This document shows, piece by piece, positions 33,976 to 42,461 of a stretch of 64,000 nucleotides of DNA (positions within the stretch are counted from its first letter, which is position 1; each line of letters opens with the position of its first letter). The stretch spans positions 434,001 to 498,000 of the forward strand of contig NZ_JADFFL010000002.1 in NCBI RefSeq assembly GCF_015222005.1. Reading direction: 5' to 3'. Both the position numbers and the translations under genes were made by a program. Below the pieces are notes generated by a model. That model saw only the letters and a list, made by a program, of their open reading frames with translations. It ran no database searches and had not been told where the DNA came from. This DNA comes from Mucilaginibacter myungsuensis. Lineage in GTDB: Bacteria; Bacteroidota; Bacteroidia; Sphingobacteriales; Sphingobacteriaceae.

Positions 33976-35001
33976 ATGATACCCAATAAAATGAAAGCCG
34001 CCGTAGTGCGAGCGTTCGGCGCGCCGCTACAGATAGAAGAAATGCCGGTACGCCGTCCCGGTGCAAACGAGATCTTAGTAAAAGTGGTCGCATGCGGCGT
34101 TTGCCATACCGATCTGCACGCCGTCCGCGGCGATTGGCCGGTAAAACCAAAACTCCCTCTTATACCCGGTCACGAGGGCATTGGCTATGTAGCGGCTTTG
34201 GGCAGCAATGTTAGCGGGGTTAAAGAAGGCGATATTGTTGGCGTGCCATGGTTATATAGCGCCTGCGGATGCTGCGAACATTGCATAACTGGCTGGGAAA
34301 CACTTTGCAGCGATCAAAAGAACGGAGGCTACAGTGTGGATGGCAGCTATGCCGAATACGTAATAGCCGATGCGCGCTACGTAGCACATTTACCTGCCGG
34401 TACGGATATGATAAGCATGTCGCCAATACTGTGTGCCGGTGTTACAGTTTACAAAGGCATTAAAGAGACCGAAACCAAAGCTGGTGAATGGATAGCCATA
34501 TCCGGCGCCGGGGGACTCGGACATTTAGCCATACAATACGCTAAAGCTATGGGGATGCACGTGGCGGCAATAGATGTCAGCGAGAAACAATTAGACCTTG
34601 CAAGATCTTTAGGTGCCGACATTGTAGTGAATGCCAAAGAACAAGATCCCGGCCAATCATTGCAAAAACAGACCGGCGGGATGCATGGCATATTAGTTAC
34701 CGCGGTATCTCCCACCGCTTTTGAGCAAGGACTTGCCGCTCTGCGCAAGAAAGGCACAATGGCACTGGTTGGTCTGCCGCCGGGTAGCTTTCAATTGCCG
34801 ATCTTTAACACGGTACTTAACCGCCAGACCGTTCGTGGGTCTATTGTAGGTACCCGAAAAGACATGCAGGAAGCAGTTGGCTTTGCCTTAGAAGGTAAAG
34901 TTAAAAGTATTGTGCATACTGCTAAATTAGAGGATATCAATAATGTGTTAGATCAAATGGAAAGCGGTAAAGTTGAAGGAAGAACGGTTTTGACGCTGTA
35001 A
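33976..35001 (+). CDS. Zinc-dependent alcohol dehydrogenase (AdhP type)
   Basis: 341 aa; a start at M6 is also possible. Medium-chain dehydrogenase: catalytic-zinc region ACGVCHTDLHA (Cys 43), GHEGIGYV, structural-zinc cysteines in CGCCEHCITGWETLC, and NAD-binding GAGGLGHLAIQYAKAMG. It interconverts primary alcohols and aldehydes with NAD(H). It is the last gene of the stress/redox segment before repeat R2. ADH, Usp and PNPOx proteins together recall hypoxia-type gene sets, though no common regulator site was found. Confidence 0.93.
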   Translation: MIPNKMKAAVVRAFGAPLQIEEMPVRRPGANEILVKVVACGVCHTDLHAVRGDWPVKPKLPLIPGHEGIGYVAALGSNVSGVKEGDIVGVPWLYSACGCCEHCITGWETLCSDQKNGGYSVDGSYAEYVIADARYVAHLPAGTDMISMSPILCAGVTVYKGIKETETKAGEWIAISGAGGLGHLAIQYAKAMGMHVAAIDVSEKQLDLARSLGADIVVNAKEQDPGQSLQKQTGGMHGILVTAVSPTAFEQGLAALRKKGTMALVGLPPGSFQLPIFNTVLNRQTVRGSIVGTRKDMQEAVGFALEGKVKSIVHTAKLEDINNVLDQMESGKVEGRTVLTL

Positions 35002-35108
35002 GATGAATATATAGAAAGATCCGGTCAAATTAGAGGATTTTCCTTGGGAGAGAGGCCGACTTTAAGAACCCTGAGGCGATTGAACACTGGCTATTAATAG
35101 ATCTATTT

Positions 35109-35175
35109 CAATACCCAAACAACAAAAAAGCCGGTTCCTTGTAAGAAACCAGCTTAGCGTAGTCCGTAGGGGAAT
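35109..35175. repeat. tRNA-Glu 3'-end/terminator repeat (R2)
   Basis: CAATACCCAAACAACAAAAAAGCCGGTTCCTTG...GAAACC-AGCTTAG then GTAGTCCGTAGGGGAAT. Compared with the tRNA copy (R1) it differs at few positions, including one in the tRNA-derived part. The following ~100 bases (35176-35275) resemble those after R3. Confidence 0.8.
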
Positions 35176-35286
35176 AAGCCCAAAGTTGTTTTTGCAGCAT
35201 TTCAGCGTTATTGGACATCGTAAACATCATTTCCGACTTATTCAGCATTATTTGAATTTTACCTATTTCTACCCTAACCTTATATT

Positions 35287-37557
35287 TCACGCAGCTTTGG
35301 CTTTCTTACTTATACTGGCTAACTCTTTCGCCACCGGAAATTGTTGCTGCCACAAGTTATGATAGTGATCTTTCTTTTTAAGCAGTTCGGTATGGTTGCC
35401 TTCTTCTACAAGTTGTCCACGCTGTAATACCACGATCTTATCAGCATACATTATGGTGCTTAAGCGGTGCGCTATAATGATGATGGTCTTTTGTCTTTCC
35501 CTTAATAGATTGATTGCATTCTGTACGTGTTGTTCTGAACCTGTGTCTAATGATGACGTGGCTTCGTCCAATATCAATATCTCGGGGTCTCGGTATAGTG
35601 CACGGGCGATCGCTAAACGCTGACGCTGACCGCCGGACAGATTGGTGCCGTTCTCGCCCAAAAAGGTGTTAAAACCATTCGGTAAACGCTCAATAAAATC
35701 TGTTATCTCCAGGTCTTTGCAGATCTGCATCACCCGTTTCATATCGGGTTGCATATCGCCTACGGCGATGTTCTCGATCACGTTACCACCGAACAGATGC
35801 ACTTCCTGTGGTACGACCGCCACCATGCGGCGCAAGCTTTCGTTGGTGATATATTTGATATCGTAGTCGCCGATGAATATCGAACCTGACTGTAAGGGGT
35901 AGATGTTCTGCATCAGGGATAGCAGCGTTGTTTTACCTGAGCCACTTTCACCAACAATGGCGGTGATCTGTCCTTTTTTGATCTCTAAATTCAGCCCTTC
36001 AAAAACGCTTGCACGTGTGCCGTAGCGGAAGTGCATATCCTTAAAATGGATATCACCGATCATATCAGACTCCAATTCGGCACGGTTCTCTACTGGTTCT
36101 TGTTCCAGATCCATGATCTCGAACAAGCGGTCGGCGGCAATACGGGCATCCTGGAAGGTTTTGTTCATACCTACCAGTCCGGCTACCGGCCCCATGAAAT
36201 AGCCTACGATAGCATAAAAGGACAGCAACTCGCCGGGAGTTATTACTTTATTCAACACAAATGCCGAACCAGCCCAAAGCAGAATAATAGTAAAAGCGCT
36301 GGACACAAAGGAGCTCGCGTTGCCGATCCATAAGGCGTTCCGTCCCGCATCAAAAATGGTTTGCAACATGGTGATGAAGCGGGTCTCCGTCTTGAAGTTG
36401 GCAAAGTTCTCTAAGCCGAAACGTTTGATTGTGGCTACTGAATTGACTGATTCAACCAATTGCGTTTGCAGGTCGGCGGCATTCTCCATCAGTTTACGCT
36501 GTGTCTGCTTGTTCAGTTTGTTGCTGAAATAATAGATCACGCTGAACAAAGGAACTACGGTCAGCATGATGACCGCCAACTTCCAGTAATAAGTGAACAT
36601 CAGCGCGAAGGAAAATATCAGGATGAAAACGTTGACGGCAAACATTACCAGCACTTCGTTAATGAACGACCGGATCTTTACCGCATCGTTGATACGGGAG
36701 ATGATCTCACCCACGCGCATGCTGTCAAAAAATTGCTGCGGCAATTTAAGCAGGTGTTTGTAATAACCTAATATCAACCGGGCATCTATTTGCTGTCCTG
36801 TCTTTATAGTGATCAGTGTACGGGCATGATTAATGAACACCTGCACCAAAATGATCACGATCATGATAACGCCCATCAGATTAAGCAGGTTGCGGTTATC
36901 TTCGGGGAGCACATTATCCACGATCTTTTGAAGAAAAATAGATGTTGACAAACCAAGTATGGTATAAACAACAGCGCCTAATAGCACCTGCAACAACATA
37001 GCTTTATGGGGACGAAGCAAATACCAGAAACGCTGCTCTACCGATGTTTTCTGGTCACCGGCCACAAACTCTTCATTTGGGGCGATGAGCAATAATACGC
37101 CGCTCCACATTTTCTTAAAGTTATCATGTGATAGCTGGTGCATAAGCCCGTCTCCGGGATCCATTATCTCAACGTGTTTGTCGTTAATGCCGTAGATCAC
37201 CACGTAATGTTCTAACCTGCCGTTAACGATTACATGCGCTATTGCTGGTACAGGCAAGTCGCCCATGTCATCAAATTCCGCGCGGACACCTTTAGCCGAG
37301 AAGCCCATTTTATTGGCGGCTTCTATCAAGCCTAATAAGTTCGTGCCTTTTTTATCTGTAGATGCATATTGTCGGATCAGCGCTATCGGCACATCCAGAT
37401 CATAGTGCGCGCCAATGGAAGCGAGACAAGCTGCCCCGCAATCCATAATATCATGCTGTTTGACCTGGATGCGCTCTTGCTTGCGCTTGTTGGCCAACGC
37501 CTTACTGATACGCTGATACCAGGCCGAAGTTTTTGTAAATAGATCGCCGAACTTCAT
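35287..37557 (-). CDS. Peptidase-containing ABC transporter (PCAT, C39 family)
   Basis: 756 aa. N-terminal C39 protease: QVKQHDIMDCGAACLAS with catalytic C40, H117 (EHYVVIYG) and D133 (IMDPG). Six-helix transmembrane domain about 165-450. ATPase with Walker A GESGSGKTT, signature LSGGQRQRLAIARAL and Walker B ILILDEATSSLD. Such exporters cleave double-glycine leaders and drive the mature peptide out. Four GG-leader peptides and an HlyD adaptor are encoded immediately upstream, 9 bases from HlyD, giving a complete type I-like peptide secretion unit with the nearby TolC. Confidence 0.95.
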   Translation of the reverse strand: MKFGDLFTKTSAWYQRISKALANKRKQERIQVKQHDIMDCGAACLASIGAHYDLDVPIALIRQYASTDKKGTNLLGLIEAANKMGFSAKGVRAEFDDMGDLPVPAIAHVIVNGRLEHYVVIYGINDKHVEIMDPGDGLMHQLSHDNFKKMWSGVLLLIAPNEEFVAGDQKTSVEQRFWYLLRPHKAMLLQVLLGAVVYTILGLSTSIFLQKIVDNVLPEDNRNLLNLMGVIMIVIILVQVFINHARTLITIKTGQQIDARLILGYYKHLLKLPQQFFDSMRVGEIISRINDAVKIRSFINEVLVMFAVNVFILIFSFALMFTYYWKLAVIMLTVVPLFSVIYYFSNKLNKQTQRKLMENAADLQTQLVESVNSVATIKRFGLENFANFKTETRFITMLQTIFDAGRNALWIGNASSFVSSAFTIILLWAGSAFVLNKVITPGELLSFYAIVGYFMGPVAGLVGMNKTFQDARIAADRLFEIMDLEQEPVENRAELESDMIGDIHFKDMHFRYGTRASVFEGLNLEIKKGQITAIVGESGSGKTTLLSLMQNIYPLQSGSIFIGDYDIKYITNESLRRMVAVVPQEVHLFGGNVIENIAVGDMQPDMKRVMQICKDLEITDFIERLPNGFNTFLGENGTNLSGGQRQRLAIARALYRDPEILILDEATSSLDTGSEQHVQNAINLLRERQKTIIIIAHRLSTIMYADKIVVLQRGQLVEEGNHTELLKKKDHYHNLWQQQFPVAKELASISKKAKAA

Positions 37558-37566
37558 AAGCCTGTA

Positions 37567-38763
37567 TTAAGAATTTTTAGTTTGATCCTCGGTCATGATC
37601 TTGCCGGGGTTAAGCCAATTATCGGCTTTATCATATAACAATTGGAACAATGTGCGACGGGTTATGCGGAAGTTAGCCTGCAAGGTCATCCCTTTTTTAA
37701 GTCTGCCAACATAGCCATTACGAAGTTTTAATTGATCAGCGTCCAGTTTGCACCGCACTTTAAAATAAGGCTGCTGCCCAGTATTGCCGAACACATCACT
37801 GGATACGGATATGATATTGCCGGTCAGTTTACCCCACTCGCGATAGTTAAAAGCATCTATCAAAAAGTTGACCTTTACGTTCGGTTTCAAATAGCCAATA
37901 TCTTTGGGTTGCACATACGCCTCCGCGATCAAGCCATTATCGGGGGATATTTCGGCCAATATTTCACCTGCTGTCACCGTGCTGCCGGGTTGGATGCCTT
38001 TTACATTTTGCACTACACCGGCTATCGGTGCGCGTAAGGTATAGTAATCTTTTTGCTCTTTTAATCCTTCACCTGTCGAGCTTAGGCTACGCATGCGTAT
38101 CTGCAGGTTAGCGAGGTCGGCTTGCCAACGGCTGCCTTGTTCCTCATAAACAGACTGCAAGGTGCTCGACGCATTCTTATTAGCGAGATCCACTGCATCG
38201 AATTCGGCCGAAGATATCGCGTGATTTTTATATAAATAGGCGTAGCGGTTATAGTTTCGTCTTGCCGACTCGGCAGTAGCTGCCGCGCCCCTCACCCTTT
38301 GCAAAAAAGCCACATACTGTTGGCTGTATAATTGAGAGGTCAGTGGTGGTTTAGAGGTCCATTTATTGTTGATAGATAACTGTGCTAATTTTTGCAGATC
38401 GGCTAATTGTGCGGAATATTCGGCTTGTTGGGTTTGGGCCATGATATCTTCCTGACTAAGGGCAGCAGCTTTCAGCACCACCAGCACCTGCCCTTTTTTA
38501 ACCGGCATGTTCTCTTTGATCAACACCGAATCTACCCGGGCGGATACCAGCGTCTTGATATCGTCATGCCCCGTTGTCGACGTTACCATGCCCGCGCTTT
38601 TGACATTAACATCTACCTTGATAAAGAACATCGCCAAAACCGCCAACACAATAATGGCCAAAACCATCCGATAGATCAGATTGGTCTTAGGGTTATATTT
38701 ATGGAAATGATACTCGGTGGTCATCGCCATAAACTCGGCCGGGAAAATGTCTTGCTTTTCCAT
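37567..38763 (-). CDS. HlyD-family periplasmic adaptor of the peptide exporter
   Basis: 398 aa. A cytoplasmic N-terminus and one transmembrane helix (about 30-50, MVLAIIVLAVLAMFFIKVD) are followed by lipoyl-like halves (VLIKENMPVKKGQVLVVL and YYTLRAPIAGVVQNVKG...GSTVTAGEILAEISP) around a coiled-coil hairpin (about 105-225). This is the standard membrane-fusion architecture that links an inner-membrane ABC exporter to TolC. It is co-directional with, and 9 bases before, the C39 ABC gene. The last precursor gene lies 102 bases upstream. Confidence 0.93.
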   Translation of the reverse strand: MEKQDIFPAEFMAMTTEYHFHKYNPKTNLIYRMVLAIIVLAVLAMFFIKVDVNVKSAGMVTSTTGHDDIKTLVSARVDSVLIKENMPVKKGQVLVVLKAAALSQEDIMAQTQQAEYSAQLADLQKLAQLSINNKWTSKPPLTSQLYSQQYVAFLQRVRGAAATAESARRNYNRYAYLYKNHAISSAEFDAVDLANKNASSTLQSVYEEQGSRWQADLANLQIRMRSLSSTGEGLKEQKDYYTLRAPIAGVVQNVKGIQPGSTVTAGEILAEISPDNGLIAEAYVQPKDIGYLKPNVKVNFLIDAFNYREWGKLTGNIISVSSDVFGNTGQQPYFKVRCKLDADQLKLRNGYVGRLKKGMTLQANFRITRRTLFQLLYDKADNWLNPGKIMTEDQTKNS

Positions 38764-38865
38764 AAGTTCTGGTTAATTAAATAGCAAAAGGCTGCAAAGT
38801 GTTTGCACAAAAACGGGCTGACTTACGCCAACCCGATCTTGATCTATAAAAAACAGGGGATATGA

Positions 38866-39087
38866 TCACCCTTGTTGGCTATTTGCGTTGGTGCCTGCAC
38901 CAATGCGAACGTCTTTCAGTACCTCTAATTTAGACTCATAGCTACGGCCCTGACCATCGTTATAGCTATAGCTAAGCGACAATAAGCTGCCTGTGCCTAA
39001 CGCGATACCAGTGCTGGAACTTGCCGCGCCATCCGAACCACCGTTAACCAACTGTAGTTCGGCTTTATTTAATTCCTGTGCTTTCAT
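38866..39087 (-). CDS. Double-glycine leader peptide, divergent member
   Basis: 73 aa. Leader MKAQELNKAELQLVNGG (17 residues, cleavage expected after GG), then a 56-residue mature part rich in Gly/Ser/Tyr: SDGAASSS..., GTGSLLSLSYSYNDGQGRSYE, ending NANSQQG. It shares GxGxLLSxS-N4-DG with the other three precursors, so it is a distant paralogue. It has no Cys, hence no disulfides or thioether rings. Closest of the four to the exporter genes. Confidence 0.8.
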   Translation of the reverse strand: MKAQELNKAELQLVNGGSDGAASSSTGIALGTGSLLSLSYSYNDGQGRSYESKLEVLKDVRIGAGTNANSQQG

Positions 39088-39101
39088 AATAGTAGAAATA
39101 A

Positions 39102-39125
39102 GGAAAGCCCCTTGCGGGGCCTTCC
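39102..39125 (-). terminator. Hairpin between precursor genes 3 and 4
   Basis: GGAA-GGCCCC-GCAA-GGGGC-TTTCC on the minus strand, followed by TTATTTC. It could reduce read-through from the three similar precursor genes. Confidence 0.65.
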
Positions 39126-39142
39126 ATGCATAAATGTTATAA

Positions 39143-39370
39143 TTACTGTGTCAGCTGGCTGAACATGCTGCCCAGGTCTAACCCGATGCCGTTACCTAAC
39201 GATAATGAAGAAGCTTGTTTTTCATCACCATCCTGACTGGCCTGGCTGAACGATAATAAATTACCGATACCTAATGAGCCCATTAAACCACTGTTGCTTG
39301 ACGAATCATCAAATAATCCACCACCGTTAATTGCTTTTAACTCTTGGCTATTCAATTCTTGCGTTTTCAT
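39143..39370 (-). CDS. Double-glycine leader peptide, copy 3
   Basis: 75 aa. Leader MKTQELNSQELKAINGG, then a 58-residue mature part GLFDDSSSNSGLMGSLGIGN...LLSFSQASQDGDE, ending GLDLGSMFSQLTQ. Over 80% identical to copies 1 and 2 by eye. Acidic, Gly/Ser-rich, Cys-free. Such peptides are substrates of C39 ABC exporters and may be bacteriocins or signals. No modification enzyme or immunity gene is evident nearby. Confidence 0.85.
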   Translation of the reverse strand: MKTQELNSQELKAINGGGLFDDSSSNSGLMGSLGIGNLLSFSQASQDGDEKQASSLSLGNGIGLDLGSMFSQLTQ

Positions 39371-39394
39371 AACTATATTATTTAGATGTATTGC

Positions 39395-39463
39395 GCCTAC
39401 TCTGTTACAGGTTTTCGGCGATCCCCTGTTGGTTTTGTAAAAGCGGGCTTTTTACACCCGCTT
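39395..39463 (-). promoter_or_regulatory. Conserved leader block plus terminator hairpin before copy 3
   Basis: Minus-strand block ACAGGGGAT-CGCCGAAAACCTG-AACAGAGTAG (39395-39429), preceded by the hairpin AAGCGGG / CCCGCTT (39441-39463) that ends copy 2. The same block and hairpin recur before the other copies. Confidence 0.6.
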
Positions 39464-39479
39464 CCGGTTATAGAGGTTA

Positions 39480-39707
39480 TTATTTGGTAATTTTGCTGAA
39501 CACACTGCCCAGATCCAAACCGATACCATTACCGGCTGAGAAATTTGAGGCTTGTGCTTCGTCGCCATCTTGTGATGCCTGGCTAAATGACAATAGGTTA
39601 CCAATGCCTAAAGACCCGGCTACACCACTGTTGCTTGCTGAATCATCAAATAATCCACCACCATTCACTTCTTTCAATTCTGCGTTTTTCAATTCTTGCG
39701 TTTTCAT
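39480..39707 (-). CDS. Double-glycine leader peptide, copy 2
   Basis: 75 aa. Leader MKTQELKNAELKEVNGG, mature part GLFDDSASNSGVAGSLGIGN...LLSFSQASQDGDEAQASNFSAGNGIGLDLGSVFSKITK. Differences from copies 1 and 3 cluster in the leader and a few mature positions, so the mature sequence appears under constraint. It is flanked by the repeated leader block and terminator, showing that the whole transcription unit was duplicated. Confidence 0.85.
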   Translation of the reverse strand: MKTQELKNAELKEVNGGGLFDDSASNSGVAGSLGIGNLLSFSQASQDGDEAQASNFSAGNGIGLDLGSVFSKITK

Positions 39708-39729
39708 AATAGATATTGTTAGATGTTTT

Positions 39730-39796
39730 GCTTACTCTGTTTCAGGTTTTCGGCAGCCCCTGTAAGTTTTTTAAAAGCGGGCTATAACGCCCGCTT
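39730..39796 (-). promoter_or_regulatory. Conserved leader block plus terminator hairpin before copy 2
   Basis: Leader block at 39730-39763 (minus strand ACAGGGGCTGCCGAAAACCTG-AACAGAGTAAGC) and the hairpin AAGCGGGC / GCCCGCTT at 39775-39796 with T run, ending copy 1. Within the block CTTAC pairs with GTAAG and CAGG with CCTG, so the 5' leader may fold. Confidence 0.65.
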
Positions 39797-39815
39797 AATT
39801 ATTTTAGGCTACCAA

Positions 39816-40043
39816 TTACTTGGTGATGCTGTTAAAGACACTGCCCAGATCTAAGCCGATACCATTACCTAATGATAATGATGAAGCTTGATACTCGTCG
39901 CCATCTTGTGATGCCTGGCTAAATGATAATAAATTACCGATACCTAATGAACCTGCGATACCGCTGTTGCTTGATGAATCGTCAAATAATCCACCGCCGT
40001 TAATTGCTGTTAATTCTTTTGCATTCAATTCTTGCGTTTTCAT
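39816..40043 (-). CDS. Double-glycine leader peptide, copy 1
   Basis: 75 aa. Leader MKTQELNAKELTAINGG, mature part GLFDDSSSNSGIAGSLGIGN...LLSFSQASQDGDEYQASSLSLGNGIGLDLGSVFNSITK. First gene of the precursor array in the direction of transcription. The mature peptide is Cys-free and Gly-rich, with a central amphipathic LGIGNLLSFSQ stretch. The function is unknown; homologous leaders accompany C39 ABC transporters in Bacteroidota. Confidence 0.85.
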   Translation of the reverse strand: MKTQELNAKELTAINGGGLFDDSSSNSGIAGSLGIGNLLSFSQASQDGDEYQASSLSLGNGIGLDLGSVFNSITK

Positions 40044-40591
40044 AATAGTAGTATTTAAATGTCGCTTACTCTGTTCCAGGTTTTCAGCAGCCCCTGTTTT
40101 GATTAACCTTTCTGAAAATAAATTTCGTTATCGTTATTGAACTATTAACCGAAACTGTGCCAAACGTGCCGATCGGCTATTTCAAAGCCACGTCATAAAA
40201 GAGTGCTCAAACAACCAATAGGCGTAAAAAGCAGGAAACCGGGTGTAAATTTATCTCGTTAGTACCTGCGCCTTTGGTATACAGCGATCCGTCCATTCTG
40301 CGCACTTCAGGTTCTAATACCGTCTTAATATGGGCGTTCAGCTTTACTACCAAAAAGAGGGAAAGTAGTGATCATAGGCAATGAGGGTGACCGGCATTTT
40401 AGTATTGATCTGTAAGACAGTGTTGTGCCAATGGCACTGATTGGCCCAATGAAAGGGCGATCAGGAAATCAGTTTTGCGAGCCAAACATCATTAGTTAGT
40501 GCCTGAGGTTGTTCAAAAGTGCCTTTAGCGCTAAATAAAAAGCCATCCGTATTGGAGACAGATGGCTTTTTTTATATTTTGGCGGGATGCC
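40044..40591. other. Intergenic region between peptide array and tolC, no intact gene
   Basis: It holds the leader block of precursor copy 1 (40064-40097, ACAGGGGCTGCTGAAAACCTG type). On the minus strand an open frame with no clear start (about 40207-40371, containing RRMDGSLYTKGAGTNEINLH) could be a remnant, but I cannot name it. The right end is the tolC terminator at 40537-40571. No obvious promoter consensus. Confidence 0.5.
40537..40571 (-). terminator. Terminator of tolC-like gene
   Basis: AAAAAGCCATC / GATGGCTTTTT stem, 21 bases after the stop on the minus strand. It separates tolC from the downstream precursor array. Confidence 0.85.
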
Positions 40592-42010
40592 TTAATCGAA
40601 CTTGATCTTGTTGCCTAAGTAGTAATCGATCACTTTGCTTTTAAGGATAAGCTCATATTTGGTCTGTATCAAGGCGAACTCGGCGCTGTTACGCTCTGTA
40701 GCCGCGATGTTAATGTCCAGACTATTCACCAATCCAACCGTATAACGGTCACGCATCACTTTAAAAGCATCCTGTGCAGACTTAAAGGTGACCAATGCTG
40801 CCTGGTAACGCTTTTGTGTAGCATGAACATCCCAAACGGCCTCGGCTACGGTCTTGTCGATATTGCTTTTGGTCAACTCTTCGGTAGCCAAGGCATTTTG
40901 ATGCGCCAACTTGGCTTTACGGATATTGATATTAGATCGGAAGCCATTGGCGATGGGAATACTTAACGACAATCCCGCTACCTGCGTAAAGTTGTTTCGT
41001 AACTGGTCGCCGAAAGGTATAGGGCGGTTACCATATATAGGCGCAAGCACGGTCGCGTCAGTATTAGCTACCACACCGATGGGTACTGTACCCGTGATCT
41101 GCGTAGCTAATAATGTAGTGGCGCTGCTGGAGTAGCTTGACGTTAACCCACCAGCAAGAGATAAGATGGGGTATTGCCTGCCTTTGGCGGCATCCACCGC
41201 TTTTTCGGCTGCTAACCTGTTATTGGTAGCTAATAAAATGTCAGGGTAGTTTTGCAGGGCTGCCTGGTAAACATCAGGTGCGGTGTAGGCAAGATTAAGC
41301 TTTTCTACCTGATCCTTTGCCGGGTCGACCACCAAGAATGGCTTGTTGCGATCTCGCTCCATAGCGTGGGCCAACGTCAGGTAGGCGCGTTCCATCTCGT
41401 TCTGCGCATTGGTTTGATTAGACTCCGCATTGGCCACCTGCGACTTGGCCTGCGAAAGATCTGCCAAGGTTTTCTGCCCAACTTTAAAGAACTTTTGCTG
41501 GCGCTCTACTTCTTCTTTAGCAAATATCAATTGTTGTTTGGCAGCGGCGAGCAGGTCACGGTTACTCAGCACCCTTAGGTAGGTATACAGTACCAATAAT
41601 GTCAGATCATTTTTGATCTTTGCTACCTGGTTCTTGTTGGCTTCTAACAAATATTTACTTTGCTTGATATCGTTCATCTTAGCGAAGCCCTGGAAAAGGG
41701 TCACATCCGCAAAAAGATTGCCTTGAGCTATGGTGGATGCCGCTCCTGTGAACTGACTCGTCGTTGGATCAACGGTCCTGCCGAACAGTCTGTAGGTAGC
41801 CAAGCTGCCGTTGAGCGTTGGCAAGGTCGAGCCTTTGGCCAATTTAACGTTCTCGTACGATATCGCTTCATCAAACCGGGCTTGCCGCACCTGTATATTG
41901 CGCGTGACGGCACTGTCTATGGCTTGTTCAAGCGTGATCTTCTCTTGAGCAAAAACATTTGTGCTTACCAAGACCGATCCGATAAGCAGGGTACGTAAAG
42001 TTGTTGACAT
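40592..42010 (-). CDS. TolC-family outer-membrane channel of the peptide exporter
   Basis: 472 aa. Signal peptide (LLIGSVLVSTNVFAQ), then the two TolC-like repeats: EQAIDSAVTRNIQVRQARFDEAISYENVKLAKGSTLPTLNG at the start and AEKAVDAAKGRQYPILSLAGGL in the second half, with long coiled-coil helices. It would form the trimeric outer-membrane exit for the HlyD/ABC pair. It is on the same strand and upstream of the precursors, but ends in its own terminator. Confidence 0.92.
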   Translation of the reverse strand: MSTTLRTLLIGSVLVSTNVFAQEKITLEQAIDSAVTRNIQVRQARFDEAISYENVKLAKGSTLPTLNGSLATYRLFGRTVDPTTSQFTGAASTIAQGNLFADVTLFQGFAKMNDIKQSKYLLEANKNQVAKIKNDLTLLVLYTYLRVLSNRDLLAAAKQQLIFAKEEVERQQKFFKVGQKTLADLSQAKSQVANAESNQTNAQNEMERAYLTLAHAMERDRNKPFLVVDPAKDQVEKLNLAYTAPDVYQAALQNYPDILLATNNRLAAEKAVDAAKGRQYPILSLAGGLTSSYSSSATTLLATQITGTVPIGVVANTDATVLAPIYGNRPIPFGDQLRNNFTQVAGLSLSIPIANGFRSNINIRKAKLAHQNALATEELTKSNIDKTVAEAVWDVHATQKRYQAALVTFKSAQDAFKVMRDRYTVGLVNSLDINIAATERNSAEFALIQTKYELILKSKVIDYYLGNKIKFD

Positions 42011-42445
42011 TTGGGCAGATATTTGTCATTTAAACAGAGCGAGAAGGGTTGTTTGTTTTGCAAGAGTTACAGTTGATCAGAGCAAAAAGGTTTGATGAGC
42101 AATACTAATTTAAGCGTGACCAAAAGATATTATGCCCGCTCTTGAGATAGGGCTCCAAAGAGATCTGCGATGGAAGAAAAACAAAAAACAAGCATCCCTT
42201 TGATGATGGTTTTTTACCCTTTTTGCTGATGGGTAAATTGAATTTTCTCAAATCATCCGGCTGGGTAAAAATGTCCTTTTTAATTGTTCGGTTGTTCGGT
42301 CGGGCTGTTTTAATGAAGGTCGCTGATCTTAAACTTTACCTTATTTCAGCTTCATTCCGCGTCATTCGTGATCATTGGAATTTTACCCCTCTCAATACCC
42401 AAGCAATAAAAAAGCCGGTTCCTTGTAAGAAACCGGCTTTTTCCG
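42011..42445. other. Gene-free stretch ending in repeat R1
   Basis: It holds the tolC upstream region, then about 42202-42392, which resembles 27268-27423 (shared TTTTACCCTTTTT-GATGGGTAAA, TTCGGTTGTTCGGT), and the tRNA terminator. An 86-codon frame across 42223-42483 runs into the tRNA and is not a gene. Confidence 0.6.
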
Positions 42446-42461
42446 TAGTCCATAGGGGAAT
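42393..42461. repeat. tRNA-Glu 3'-end/terminator repeat, intact copy (R1)
   Basis: CAATACCCAAGCAATAAAAAAGCCGGTTCC...AACCGGCTTTTT-CCGTAGTCCATAGGGGAAT. The first part is the minus-strand terminator of tRNA-Glu; the last 15 bases belong to the tRNA itself. This is the parental form of repeats R2, R3 and R4. Confidence 0.8.

Noticed and set aside
38866..40043. Lanthipeptide or other ring-forming RiPP cluster
   Set aside because: The precursors have no Cys and there is no LanM, radical-SAM or cyclodehydratase gene; only export components are encoded.
40207..40371. Minus-strand open frame with RRMDGSLYTKGAGTNEINLH
   Set aside because: No good start codon and no family I can name; kept only as a possible remnant within the intergenic note.
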